Positions 44,208-53,100 of a stretch of 64,000 bases of DNA are shown piece by piece. The notes under the pieces were generated by a model, which made no database searches, was not told the DNA's origin, and saw nothing but the letters and a program-made list of their open reading frames with translations. Location: the NCBI RefSeq assembly GCF_021533215.1, contig NZ_JAJNKA010000001.1, forward strand, positions 124,001 through 188,000. Reading direction: 5' to 3'. The translations under genes and the position numbers were made by a program. The stretch is from Portibacter lacus. Lineage in GTDB: Bacteria > Bacteroidota > Bacteroidia > Chitinophagales > Saprospiraceae. The stretch's first letter is position 1; each line of letters starts with the position of its first letter.

Positions 44208-46004
44208 TTATCTGTTTCGCCATTCTTTGTTTTTCATATAAATTCTAGCCAAGTAATCTACAAGGGTGTTTGTGTCATTTAATCCATTTAAACCCAAATT
44301 GGACATATTGAAATCACCAGAATCACGCATTTCCATTACAAAACCACTTGACCCTTTTACGTCTTCAGGAGCTATTTCTGCGCTCCACGGGTTTTTCATT
44401 GCTTCAAACACCCAATCTGTAGCACCATTTAATATAGAATCAATCCAATGACCTGAGAGAATATTATTGTTATTATAGGTAATTCCTTGAAATACTTCAT
44501 CAGCAGCAGTTCTATTACATCGATTTAATATTATATTTCTAACAGCAGTTCTTTTTGCATTTGAATCGTCTAGTATAAAAGCTGGGTAAGATTTATTAAT
44601 GATATTATTTCTTACAGATGAAAGTTTCGATTTATACATTACGGAAGTATGATTTTTCCTATAACCTCCGCGTCCTTGATTTACACTACCAGCTAAAATA
44701 TAATTACAAATTAGTACAATCAATCCCTTTAAGTCCTGGTAACCCTGCCTTATTGTATGTACTCTTTTTGGGTATGCAGCATGTATATCTGTCATAATCA
44801 AATTTGCAGTTGGTTGAGCTTGATGTGTGCCATGGCTTACTCTATCATGCCTAACATGACCGAGATAACCAGTAGCAACTGTTTCATTTTGAAAAATGTT
44901 TCCTATGTTTTTCAATTTAACTCCCATTGTTGATTGAGGGCCAACTCTATCCCAATAATTTGCAGGAATTGGTACACCTCCAGGAATTTGCCCTATGTTT
45001 ATATTCAAGCCACTACCAGGAGGTCCAACATTTGGGGCATTTTGAATAGGGCCATGATTAGCTTGAGCATAAACACTTAAATTCTGTAAGTCTGTAACCC
45101 ATCCTGTTGCAACGTTTCTGAAATTATTATTTGACAAATTGTCCGCAATTGGATCTGTAACAAACTCGATAATACTCCAGTCGTTGTATGGTTCATTTGG
45201 AATATTTGCATGACCAGGTAAATGATCTACCATTAATTTACCGCCTGGAAATGGAGCTTCAAGCCAATTATTACCAATGTTCATATAGTTATTTGGTGGG
45301 TTTGGGTCTTGTAATGATACAGGAATCCCAGTTTCAATTTCAAACCCTATCCGTCTCTGAATTGGTTGAAAGGAATCGGATGAAAAAGAATTTTTATTTT
45401 TAAGGGGATTTGATGAAATATTCTTCATCTCCATCGCTTTCGCTCCCATCACATCCGCCTCTTTCTCTAATCCAGCGTCATCATTCACACCGATGCCCTT
45501 CATCTGAGTAGTCGCTTGAACCCTGCCTTGTTTCTGTTGTACCACATGCCATGCTTCATGAGGTAAGTGTTTTTCTTGACCTGCAGCAACATGGATGTCT
45601 GTTCCTTGTGTATAGGCATGTGCTTGTAATTGGGCTGGTTTCGAAGAGTTGTAATGAACATTGACATCATCTAATGAAAAACCTGATAGATTTTCGATTC
45701 CTGATTTGAGTTGATTTGGTAGTCCTGTATTGTTGGGTTTGGATGGAGAACTATCTTCGTTAGGAGGTGATGATGAAGCATCAGCAGGTGGTTCACTTCC
45801 TTCAGCAGCTAATTGATAAGCTGGTTCTGGGGAAACTTTTTCCTCTTTTTCCTCCGTTTCTGGATTTTCCGGGGTGGCTCTTAACTGGAAAGTAGGAGGA
45901 GACATGCTAACTCTGTCATCAGCATTTTCTGCACTAATGTTCTCATTAGCATTTGCTTTCCCAAAGGCTTTGGGTTGAGCAACAAAGTCGTGTATTTTAT
46001 CCAT
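44208..46004 (-). CDS. DUF4157 (eCIS core domain) protein with amidoligase-like C-terminal region
   Basis: A 598-residue protein with no signal peptide. Residues 1-90 are disordered and proline/serine/glutamate rich. DUF4157 spans about 92-190: GLPNQLKSGIENLSGFS, DVNVHYNS, GTDIHVAAGQEKHLPHEAWH with the zincin-type HEAWH at 149-153, and LEKEADVMGAKA, which supplies the usual downstream acidic ligand. Residues 217-598 form a separate domain with RRIGFEIETGIPV, WSIIEFVTDPI and GLNINIGQIPGG, recalling in order the GxEiE, EivSP and GlHvH motifs of amidoligase/GCS-like enzymes. This assignment is an inference. DUF4157 proteins are often cargo of contractile injection systems; no such machinery is in the window. 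Confidence 0.85.
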   Translation of the reverse strand: MDKIHDFVAQPKAFGKANANENISAENADDRVSMSPPTFQLRATPENPETEEKEEKVSPEPAYQLAAEGSEPPADASSSPPNEDSSPSKPNNTGLPNQLKSGIENLSGFSLDDVNVHYNSSKPAQLQAHAYTQGTDIHVAAGQEKHLPHEAWHVVQQKQGRVQATTQMKGIGVNDDAGLEKEADVMGAKAMEMKNISSNPLKNKNSFSSDSFQPIQRRIGFEIETGIPVSLQDPNPPNNYMNIGNNWLEAPFPGGKLMVDHLPGHANIPNEPYNDWSIIEFVTDPIADNLSNNNFRNVATGWVTDLQNLSVYAQANHGPIQNAPNVGPPGSGLNINIGQIPGGVPIPANYWDRVGPQSTMGVKLKNIGNIFQNETVATGYLGHVRHDRVSHGTHQAQPTANLIMTDIHAAYPKRVHTIRQGYQDLKGLIVLICNYILAGSVNQGRGGYRKNHTSVMYKSKLSSVRNNIINKSYPAFILDDSNAKRTAVRNIILNRCNRTAADEVFQGITYNNNNILSGHWIDSILNGATDWVFEAMKNPWSAEIAPEDVKGSSGFVMEMRDSGDFNMSNLGLNGLNDTNTLVDYLARIYMKNKEWRNR

Positions 46005-46234
46005 TTCTTGGGGTCAGGACAAAAACGAGTAAATTGTACTTAAGTTGTCTTTTCGGAATCCTATAAGTGGGTGTTTACAGAATACTTGGTTTTGGCTTTT
46101 TTTTAAAGGTTAATTAATATTCTAAATTTAATGCTTATCCGCATAAAATGCAAATCCCAAGCTGAGAAAATTATATCCGAAATACTTTTCCTTGAATGAC
46201 TTAAATAACATTGACCTAAAAGAAAAAAATCCGA

Positions 46235-46963
46235 TTAATAATCTGAATATTCCGTCGGATGAAGAAAGTGGATATCAATGTGAGATACGTTTTTCTGATA
46301 TTTCGGCATTGCTTTTAATGTATTCCAGACTGGAGAATCCACAAAAGCTTTCCAGTTTTGATCTCTACTTTCCTGATTTTGATGTGTAGTCATGTACATT
46401 AGATTCGGCATCGCATCTCCAGCAATAACTTCGGCGTAGAAGACCGCATTAAAACCCAACTCAACGAAGAGTTTTACTTCGCCCCCTTCATTGAACATTT
46501 CCACCTTATTTTTATAGGATTTCTCCGTGACGGACTCATAACTTCGTAACTCATAGATTCGTTCATTTCTAGGCCCATCCAATGGACTTGGCTTTAACAT
46601 TGGCATATGGCTGAAAGCTTTTAAGAAAATGGTATTAACTCTATTATAGTGCTTTTCATCTGGGTAGGCATCTAAGATTTCTTGTTCTGAGTTATAGATG
46701 GACATTATGTCATTTGACGGGACTAAAACGTATGTTTTCAGAATAGAATCTTTCTCCGTTATACTGTTTTTGAAAACACCAATATTCTTAAAACCTTTCT
46801 TTTTGAGCATGGGCATATAGACTTCACTTAAAAATTGGTCCGTCATTTCCATTTCAGTCGCATCCTGAAATTGAAAAATCTTAAGCTGATAATATTCTTG
46901 CGTCTGAGCAGATGATATCAACTGAAAGGAAAAGTAAAGTAGGATGATTAAGAAATTCTTCAT
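46235..46963 (-). CDS. NIPSNAP family protein, secreted
   Basis: A 242-residue protein with a signal peptide (KNFLIILLYFSFQLISSAQ) and two NIPSNAP-type ferredoxin-like halves. The second half has NERIYELRSYESVTEKSYKNKVEMFNEG and FYAEVIAGDAMPNLMYMTTH; the first has YYQLKIFQFQDATEMEMTDQFL. The biochemical role of secreted bacterial NIPSNAP proteins is not established. It is transcribed divergently from the YihY-family gene, 68 bases away. Confidence 0.88.
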   Translation of the reverse strand: MKNFLIILLYFSFQLISSAQTQEYYQLKIFQFQDATEMEMTDQFLSEVYMPMLKKKGFKNIGVFKNSITEKDSILKTYVLVPSNDIMSIYNSEQEILDAYPDEKHYNRVNTIFLKAFSHMPMLKPSPLDGPRNERIYELRSYESVTEKSYKNKVEMFNEGGEVKLFVELGFNAVFYAEVIAGDAMPNLMYMTTHQNQESRDQNWKAFVDSPVWNTLKAMPKYQKNVSHIDIHFLHPTEYSDY

Positions 46964-47031
46964 TATTGATCATTTTGATAAGTGAAAAATAGAACAAATG
47001 GATTATAAAAGAAGTAAAGTAATAAAAAGAT

Positions 47032-47940
47032 ATGGCAACAAGAATTAAGAGAACATTTATGTTATTACGAGAAACTGGGCAAAGCTTCTTCACAAAAGAC
47101 CCAATGACTTATGGTGCATCGATCGCTTTTTATACTCTTGTTTCCTTGCCAGCGATTACGCTTCTATTATCATTAGTGCTTGGTACGGCTTATCAAGCAG
47201 ATAATGCACAAGCAAAATTGCTAGAGCAACTCAACCGATTTATGGGTCCTTCGAGCGTGGAAACGGTCGACATGATTCTGGAAAATGCAGGTGATCTAGG
47301 AAAGACTTGGTGGGCGAAAACGATCGGGATTAGTACCTTGATTTTTAGTGCGACAACTGTCTTTATTTCTCTTCAAAATGCGCTTAACAATATCTGGAAC
47401 TTGAAACCGAAGCCGGAATCTTCCATTATAAAGTATATCGTTAATAGAGTCCTAAGTTTTGCAATGGTGGTGAGTTTAGGATTTTTAATGCTAGTGACAC
47501 TGGTCGTAGATAGCCTGGTCCTGATAATTGAAAATTTCTTCTCTAACCTTCTTTCAGATGTGGGGATGGTTTTTGTTCAGACGATCAACTTTACCATCAG
47601 TCTGCTCATAACGACGTTCTTGTTTGCGCTTATTTTTAAATTTTTGCCGGATGCGGAAATAAAGTGGAAACAGGTAAGAATCGGTGGTCTTTTCACTGCC
47701 ATGTTATTTATCTTAGGGAAATACTTACTTGGTATATACTTAAGTTTTTCTGATGTGGGATCGGCCTATGGTGCAGCAGGATCTTTGGTGTTGTTTTTAA
47801 CATGGGTTTATTATTCGAGTATTATTCTTCTGTTCGGTGCGAACTTCACTTATGTTTATTCTAAGCGCGGGGAAGATCTGATTCAGCCTAGCAAACACGC
47901 AACATTTATAGAAACTAAGGAAGTTGACTCCATAATATAA
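47032..47940 (+). CDS. YihY/BrkB family inner-membrane protein
   Basis: A 302-residue protein with about six transmembrane helices. Family hallmarks are DPMTYGASIAFYTLVSLPAI near the start, ATTVFISLQNALNNIWNLKPKP, LLITTFLFALIFKFLPDAEIKWK and the C-terminal GSAYGAAGSLVLFLTWVYYSS. Formerly annotated as ribonuclease BN by mistake; the actual function (possible transporter or virulence-associated) is unknown. It starts at an ATG at 47032. A long palindrome lies between it and the next gene. Confidence 0.9.
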   Translation: MATRIKRTFMLLRETGQSFFTKDPMTYGASIAFYTLVSLPAITLLLSLVLGTAYQADNAQAKLLEQLNRFMGPSSVETVDMILENAGDLGKTWWAKTIGISTLIFSATTVFISLQNALNNIWNLKPKPESSIIKYIVNRVLSFAMVVSLGFLMLVTLVVDSLVLIIENFFSNLLSDVGMVFVQTINFTISLLITTFLFALIFKFLPDAEIKWKQVRIGGLFTAMLFILGKYLLGIYLSFSDVGSAYGAAGSLVLFLTWVYYSSIILLFGANFTYVYSKRGEDLIQPSKHATFIETKEVDSII

Positions 47941-48003
47941 TTTCTGAAATCATTTTTACCTAGGCGAATACAGTCTCATTTATTTTATTGTTATCGAAGT
48001 AAG

Positions 48004-48029
48004 AGATAACTTTATCGATAAAGTTATCT
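48004..48029. repeat. Perfect 26-bp palindrome
   Basis: AGATAACTTTATC followed immediately by its exact complement GATAAAGTTATCT. It lies 64 bases after the YihY stop and 55 bases before the ATG of the DUF2207 gene. Full two-fold symmetry without a spacer and without a T-tract fits an operator for a dimeric regulator better than a terminator, though the transcript could form a hairpin. Confidence 0.8.
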
Positions 48030-48084
48030 TAATGGAATCTTATTGAACAGAAGTTCATTAGTAATATCGACAAATAAAAATAAA

Positions 48085-49791
48085 ATGAAACAGCTTTTAC
48101 AACTAATACTTTTCTTATTCTTTACAACAGGAGTCAGTGCCCAGACCTACTTTATCGATAGTTTTCGGATAGATATTCAAGCGACGGAAGATGGAGCGAT
48201 GAGCGTAAATGAGGTCATTGATGCTAATTTTGTAAAGCAAAGCCGAGGAATTATAAGGACGATTCCGTATATCTATAAGCATGATAAAAAGAAATACACG
48301 ACACCCATTTCAAGAATATCAGTGACTGGGCATCAGAAGCGAATCACTAAAGAGAGTGGAAATTTGAGGATTAGAATAGGTGATCCTGATGTTTACATAA
48401 GTGGTGCACAGAAATATGATATTGGTTATACGGTGGAAGATGCCATTGTGGAATATGCTGAACATCAAGAAATATACTGGAATCTTACCGGGAATTCTTG
48501 GGACACCGAGTTAAACAATGTCAGTTTTAGAGTGGAGTTACCAAAAGATGTGAGTCTTTCATCAGATGATGTCAAGCTTTTCACTGGAGAAACGGGTTCA
48601 ACAGATGCTGGTGCTGTTTTCAATATCAGAGGAAGGGAAATCTCAGGATTTTTACCTAGAAAGCTAAATGCAAATGAAGGGTTAACAATTGCAATAAGGT
48701 TGCCTCTCGGCTATTTTAACGATTTACCAAATGTAGAAAGTTTTCAGAGTTACGGCATTGATAAGACAAAGAATAAGCCTTGGTATCTGGCAATTCCCTT
48801 GGTGTTGTTCGGATTTATATGGCAATGGTGGCGTAACCGCAGAAAGGTTCATATCAAAGAAGGACCTGTAGAGCAGAAATTTTATCCGCCTAAAGGACTG
48901 ACATCTGCACATGTAGGAGCCTTTATAGACCACAAAGTTCAGGATAGAGATGTGATTTCTCTAATTCCATATTGGGCGACAGAAGGTTTTATAAAAGTGA
49001 GAGGTCTCGAAGACGGGGATATGGAATTATTCAAGCTTAAAGATCTGCCTGCTGATTTTCCTAAGTATGAGCAAGATTTTTACTACGCCATTTTTGCTGG
49101 TTCAGATTCTATTTTGTTTTCGAATGCTAAGCACAAATTTGGTATGCATTACATGAAAGTCAAAAAAGCATTAACCAAGGAAATAGAAGCAGCTGGATAT
49201 TATGATGCCAGTTATGTTTGGTTGTTTAAGACCTGGAGATGGCCAGTTATTACGACATTAATGATTGTGTCCGGATTCCTGTTAGCTGTATTTCAAGGAT
49301 ATTTAATCTTCGGAATTGGGTTAGGTTTATTGGGTTTGATGTGCTTTGGATTTTCTTTTTTTACAGCTCCTTTATCAGCTTATGGCCGAGAAGTCCATGA
49401 TCACTTGCGTGGTCTTGCAGATTTCTTAGAAAATGGACATGAAGACGATTTAAAAAGACTGAGTGATGAAGATGAGAACTACTTTAGTCACATGTTGCCT
49501 TATGCGGTAGCTTTTGGCTTAGATGACCAATGGCTTCAAACTTATGAAAGTTATAGTCGGAATACAGCTCCATTCTGGTATGAAGCTATGTATATGGGAA
49601 GTTTAATCAGGCCAAATTTCGGTGTGTTCAGAAAGGGTTTTGAAGTCAAAGAAGTTACAGAAGTATTTACAAGTTTTCCAGAACCGGCATTTACATCTGG
49701 CGGCGGAGGGTTTTCTTCTGGTGGCGGATTTTCATCAGGAGGAGGATTCAGTGGTGGAGGCTTCGGTGGAGGTGGAGGAAGTAGTTGGTAA
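48085..49791 (+). CDS. DUF2207 family membrane protein
   Basis: A 568-residue predicted membrane protein of the DUF2207 family. It has a signal (MKQLLQLILFLFFTTGVSAQ), a periplasmic beta-rich domain with the family pattern FRIDIQATEDGAMSVNEVID and RGIIRTIPYIY, a helix near residue 240 (PWYLAIPLVLFGFIWQWW), a cytoplasmic winged-helix-like part, two close helices near 390-430, and the characteristic glycine/serine-rich end (GGGFGGGGGSSW). An ATG at 48085 is used; an upstream TTG at 48043 would spoil the signal. Function unknown. A strong terminator follows. Confidence 0.9.
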   Translation: MKQLLQLILFLFFTTGVSAQTYFIDSFRIDIQATEDGAMSVNEVIDANFVKQSRGIIRTIPYIYKHDKKKYTTPISRISVTGHQKRITKESGNLRIRIGDPDVYISGAQKYDIGYTVEDAIVEYAEHQEIYWNLTGNSWDTELNNVSFRVELPKDVSLSSDDVKLFTGETGSTDAGAVFNIRGREISGFLPRKLNANEGLTIAIRLPLGYFNDLPNVESFQSYGIDKTKNKPWYLAIPLVLFGFIWQWWRNRRKVHIKEGPVEQKFYPPKGLTSAHVGAFIDHKVQDRDVISLIPYWATEGFIKVRGLEDGDMELFKLKDLPADFPKYEQDFYYAIFAGSDSILFSNAKHKFGMHYMKVKKALTKEIEAAGYYDASYVWLFKTWRWPVITTLMIVSGFLLAVFQGYLIFGIGLGLLGLMCFGFSFFTAPLSAYGREVHDHLRGLADFLENGHEDDLKRLSDEDENYFSHMLPYAVAFGLDDQWLQTYESYSRNTAPFWYEAMYMGSLIRPNFGVFRKGFEVKEVTEVFTSFPEPAFTSGGGGFSSGGGFSSGGGFSGGGFGGGGGSSW

Positions 49792-49822
49792 ATTTTATAA
49801 ACTTCGAATTAATAAGATAAAA

Positions 49823-49856
49823 AGAGGCTACGGAAGTATAAACTGTCGTAGCCTCT
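49823..49856 (+). terminator. Rho-independent terminator of the DUF2207 gene
   Basis: A perfect 10-bp stem, AGAGGCTACG (49823-49832) and CGTAGCCTCT (49847-49856), with a 14-base loop, followed by CTAG and six T. Confidence 0.88.
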
Positions 49857-50120
49857 CTAGTTTTTTAGAATTCTTAATGGTCTAAAGCATCTATTACTAA
49901 AGATATAGATTAGGTCTTGTTTCTTTTTAAGGATGCGGAAATCTTCTTCCACCAGTAATTTATAAACAGAACGGTTAGCCCTAGGAAATCTATTTGTAGG
50001 CCAATGTTAGAACTTCCTAAAAGTAGAGATTCCAGGCTTGAACTGAAACCCTTGTCACTTACTGTATAAGTCCAAGTGGAAGAGTGTTGGAGGTTTACAG
50101 TTTTTAGCTCAAAGTAGTAA
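49857..50120. other. Intergenic stretch before the large DUF4157 gene 3' end
   Basis: Part of a 329-base gap between convergent genes. Beyond the terminator of the DUF2207 gene it shows no open frame, repeat or hairpin of note, and no clear terminator for the minus-strand DUF4157 gene. Confidence 0.4.
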
Positions 50121-53100
50121 TTACCATGATTTCATTTTCTTCGAAACCAAGGAAACGGCTCCTTTTCTTCCTTTTCTCTTTTCTATTCTTTCAATTTTTT
50201 CTTTAGTGATATTTAGGGCCTCAATAACGAGCAATGCTTCGTATTTTTCTTTAGGATTTCCATCAAAGTAAAAATGAACAGCTTCCTGCGATAGTAGTTC
50301 TCGTCTTGACTCGGCCATTTCTACACAAGCATCTTCCAGCGCCTTGTTAGCTGCACCTTCATCTGCATCGTTATCTTTTGCAGCTATAGCAGCTGCCCCT
50401 AAATCCATAAGGTGTTGCGGGAATGCTCCTGTTTCACCCTGACCTACTGCTCCTTTTACGGCATCTGCCATTTTATGCCTCCACGCAGCTCTCTTTTTAA
50501 AGTGTTGGACAATTTTCCCTATCACTATTCCTAATCCGATGAGTGCAGCACCTATTCCTAATATTGCAGCACCTATTCCTAATGTAGTAATAGAAAGAGC
50601 AACAATCCCAAGAATACCTCCTGCTATGGCAGCTCCTCCTGCAATGGCTGTAATAGCACCGCCCAGTTTCTTTTTGCGTTTCTTCTCTTTAGCAAAACGA
50701 GCAATCGTTTTAATTTTTTCTGTTTCAAGAGTTGGAAGTAAATTGGCTAGAGCCTTTTCGCTTTTATAACCTCTATAAATTGCTTTTATCCCTAAAAAAA
50801 CGCCTATTGCTCCAAATAAAATTCCCACTGGACCTAGGAAATAAGATACCCCTGTAGTTACTGAGGCAGCTACAGATCCAGTTGCAAGTACACCAGGTGC
50901 ACCTACTATTCCTCCAGCAAGCCCAACTGTTGTTTGATATACATCTTCAGCTCCTAAAATATCTCCAGCCAAGTCTTTACCAGTTGAATGCTCTATACCA
51001 GTGGGTACTGATCGAGCTGATTGTTCTTTAACAAATAAAGCATGTGTTTCTTGTGCAATATTTATGATGTTCATACCAAGTCCAGTATCTCCAGTATTCT
51101 TGGCTGAATAGGCATATTTTTCAAGATTTTCGGCAATGTTCTTAAGTAAATCAATAATAGACGAAGTACTACTGTCAATTTCGTCACTCGTTTTAGGATC
51201 TGTTTCATCTAGCTTTCCTTTTATATCATTGATAGCAGGACCCGCTTTATCCACTTCTGCTTGCAAGTCACCTTGGTCTTCTTCTGCATTTGATATAAAT
51301 ATATTAGAAGAGATTTTATTAATGATTTCTTTGACTTTAACCTTAAGATTTTTATAATCCGACAATTTTTCTGTTAGTGTGTCATGGGCAGCATTATAAT
51401 TATTTTCCGAGTCTGACTTTAGAAATGTTTCATCTCTTAAATACATGTCATCATCCTCTAAAACTTTACCATTGACCTTTTCGGCTTTAAAATATTTATA
51501 GATATGTTCGCCATCTCGATCTTCATCTCGAAGTGAATCATCTTCTTGATTTGGACCTCTTCTTGATTTTAATTTCTTACTAGTATCAATAGTTACTAAG
51601 TCCCCGCTTTTTAAAACTGTTGAATATTCGCCTTCAAATAATGAGGTTCTTCCTTCATCTAGTTTAACTAAATGAGTAACGCCAGTTATAGAAACAGATT
51701 CAGATTTTAGCTGTATAGTCTTTAATTGACTTACATTCTTATTCTGAAAGGTTTTTTGTGATTGAGTAGTTTCTTTAATAGTCTTCATCTGCATTGCCTT
51801 CGCACCCATCACATCCGCCTCCTTCTCTAATCCTGAATCGTCATTAATGTTATATGCTTTTAGCTGTGCAGTCGGTTTTACTCTTCCCTGCTTCTGCTGA
51901 ACTACGTGCCAAGCTTCGTGTGGAAGGTGCTTTTCTTGTCCTGAAGCAAGATGGATATCTGTTCCTTGTGCATATGCGTGCGCCTTTAACTGTGCCGGTT
52001 TGTCTGAATTGTAATGAACATGAACATCATCGAGTGAATATCCTGATAAGGATTCTATCCCTGATTTTAGTTGAGTGGGAAGTCCTGTGTTGTTTTTTTC
52101 TTTTAGTTGAAAAGGAGGTGTTCCTGGAGCGTTGATAGATTTTTCTTGAATAATTTCAGATGCTGAATCATCTTCAGTTGATGTAGTATGATAATGTTCA
52201 CCTTCCATTTCCCCTTCATCTTCTTTATTATCTGTGCTTAACCAATTCCAGAACTGTTCTCTTCCTTTATAATAATTATTGCCGGGTTCTTTTATTGTAC
52301 CAAGTTCAAAAACTGGAAATCCCCAATCATGAAATTGTGATAGAATATCAATTTCATTATAATTCATTGCAATATCTGCACTTTGTGCATCTTTATAATC
52401 ACTTTTCGTTAGATCTTGAAAAGTTGCAGTATTTTCTGACCAGAATGATTTTCGGCTAGATAGAGACCCTAATTTATGATGTTCTCGTAGTCTTCTTTGG
52501 AACATATGCATCCATTCTTCTAAATAGACAGGTATTATCAGTTTTGCTAGTTCAGGAATTTCATAGAATTGAGATTTCCGATTTTCGTCATCTTCTTGCA
52601 TATTCATTGGAATTACAAATGGTAATTTTATTTTGTTTTCAAATGCCATCGCCTTCATAACTTTAGACATTGACTTATTGATTAGCTCCTGTAATGAGTT
52701 ATACCATATATAATTTCTACCACTTTGCGATATTCCTATAATGTTAAATCCAAAGTTTGCCGCATAATCTTGACTAGATAATAGTGAATGCGCCTCCTCA
52801 TATTGACCATTTTGATAAGCATCTTTTGCGGAAATTATGTAAGAACGCATTTCATTGATTTTATCAGCTTCCCAGGACTCCCCAGTATTAATTTCTTCTT
52901 TGACATCTTTGCCTTTGTCTACTGTTGTAGTTGACTTGGATTCACTTGTGGGATTAGAACTAGTGGAAGAAGAACTAGATGCAGCTGAGCTAGGTGGTGG
53001 AGCAGTTGATGCTTTTACTTTATGATGCTCAATCATATTAGCTAGAGCTTGTTCTGGATCATCACTAAACTCACCTAATCGCTGAGAAATATAGATGTAT

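Noticed and set aside
46192-46389. 65-codon plus-strand frame opposite the NIPSNAP gene 3' end
   Set aside because: Most of it is antisense to a secure gene; the protein shows no domain, signal or helix pattern, and there is no promoter or ribosome binding site.
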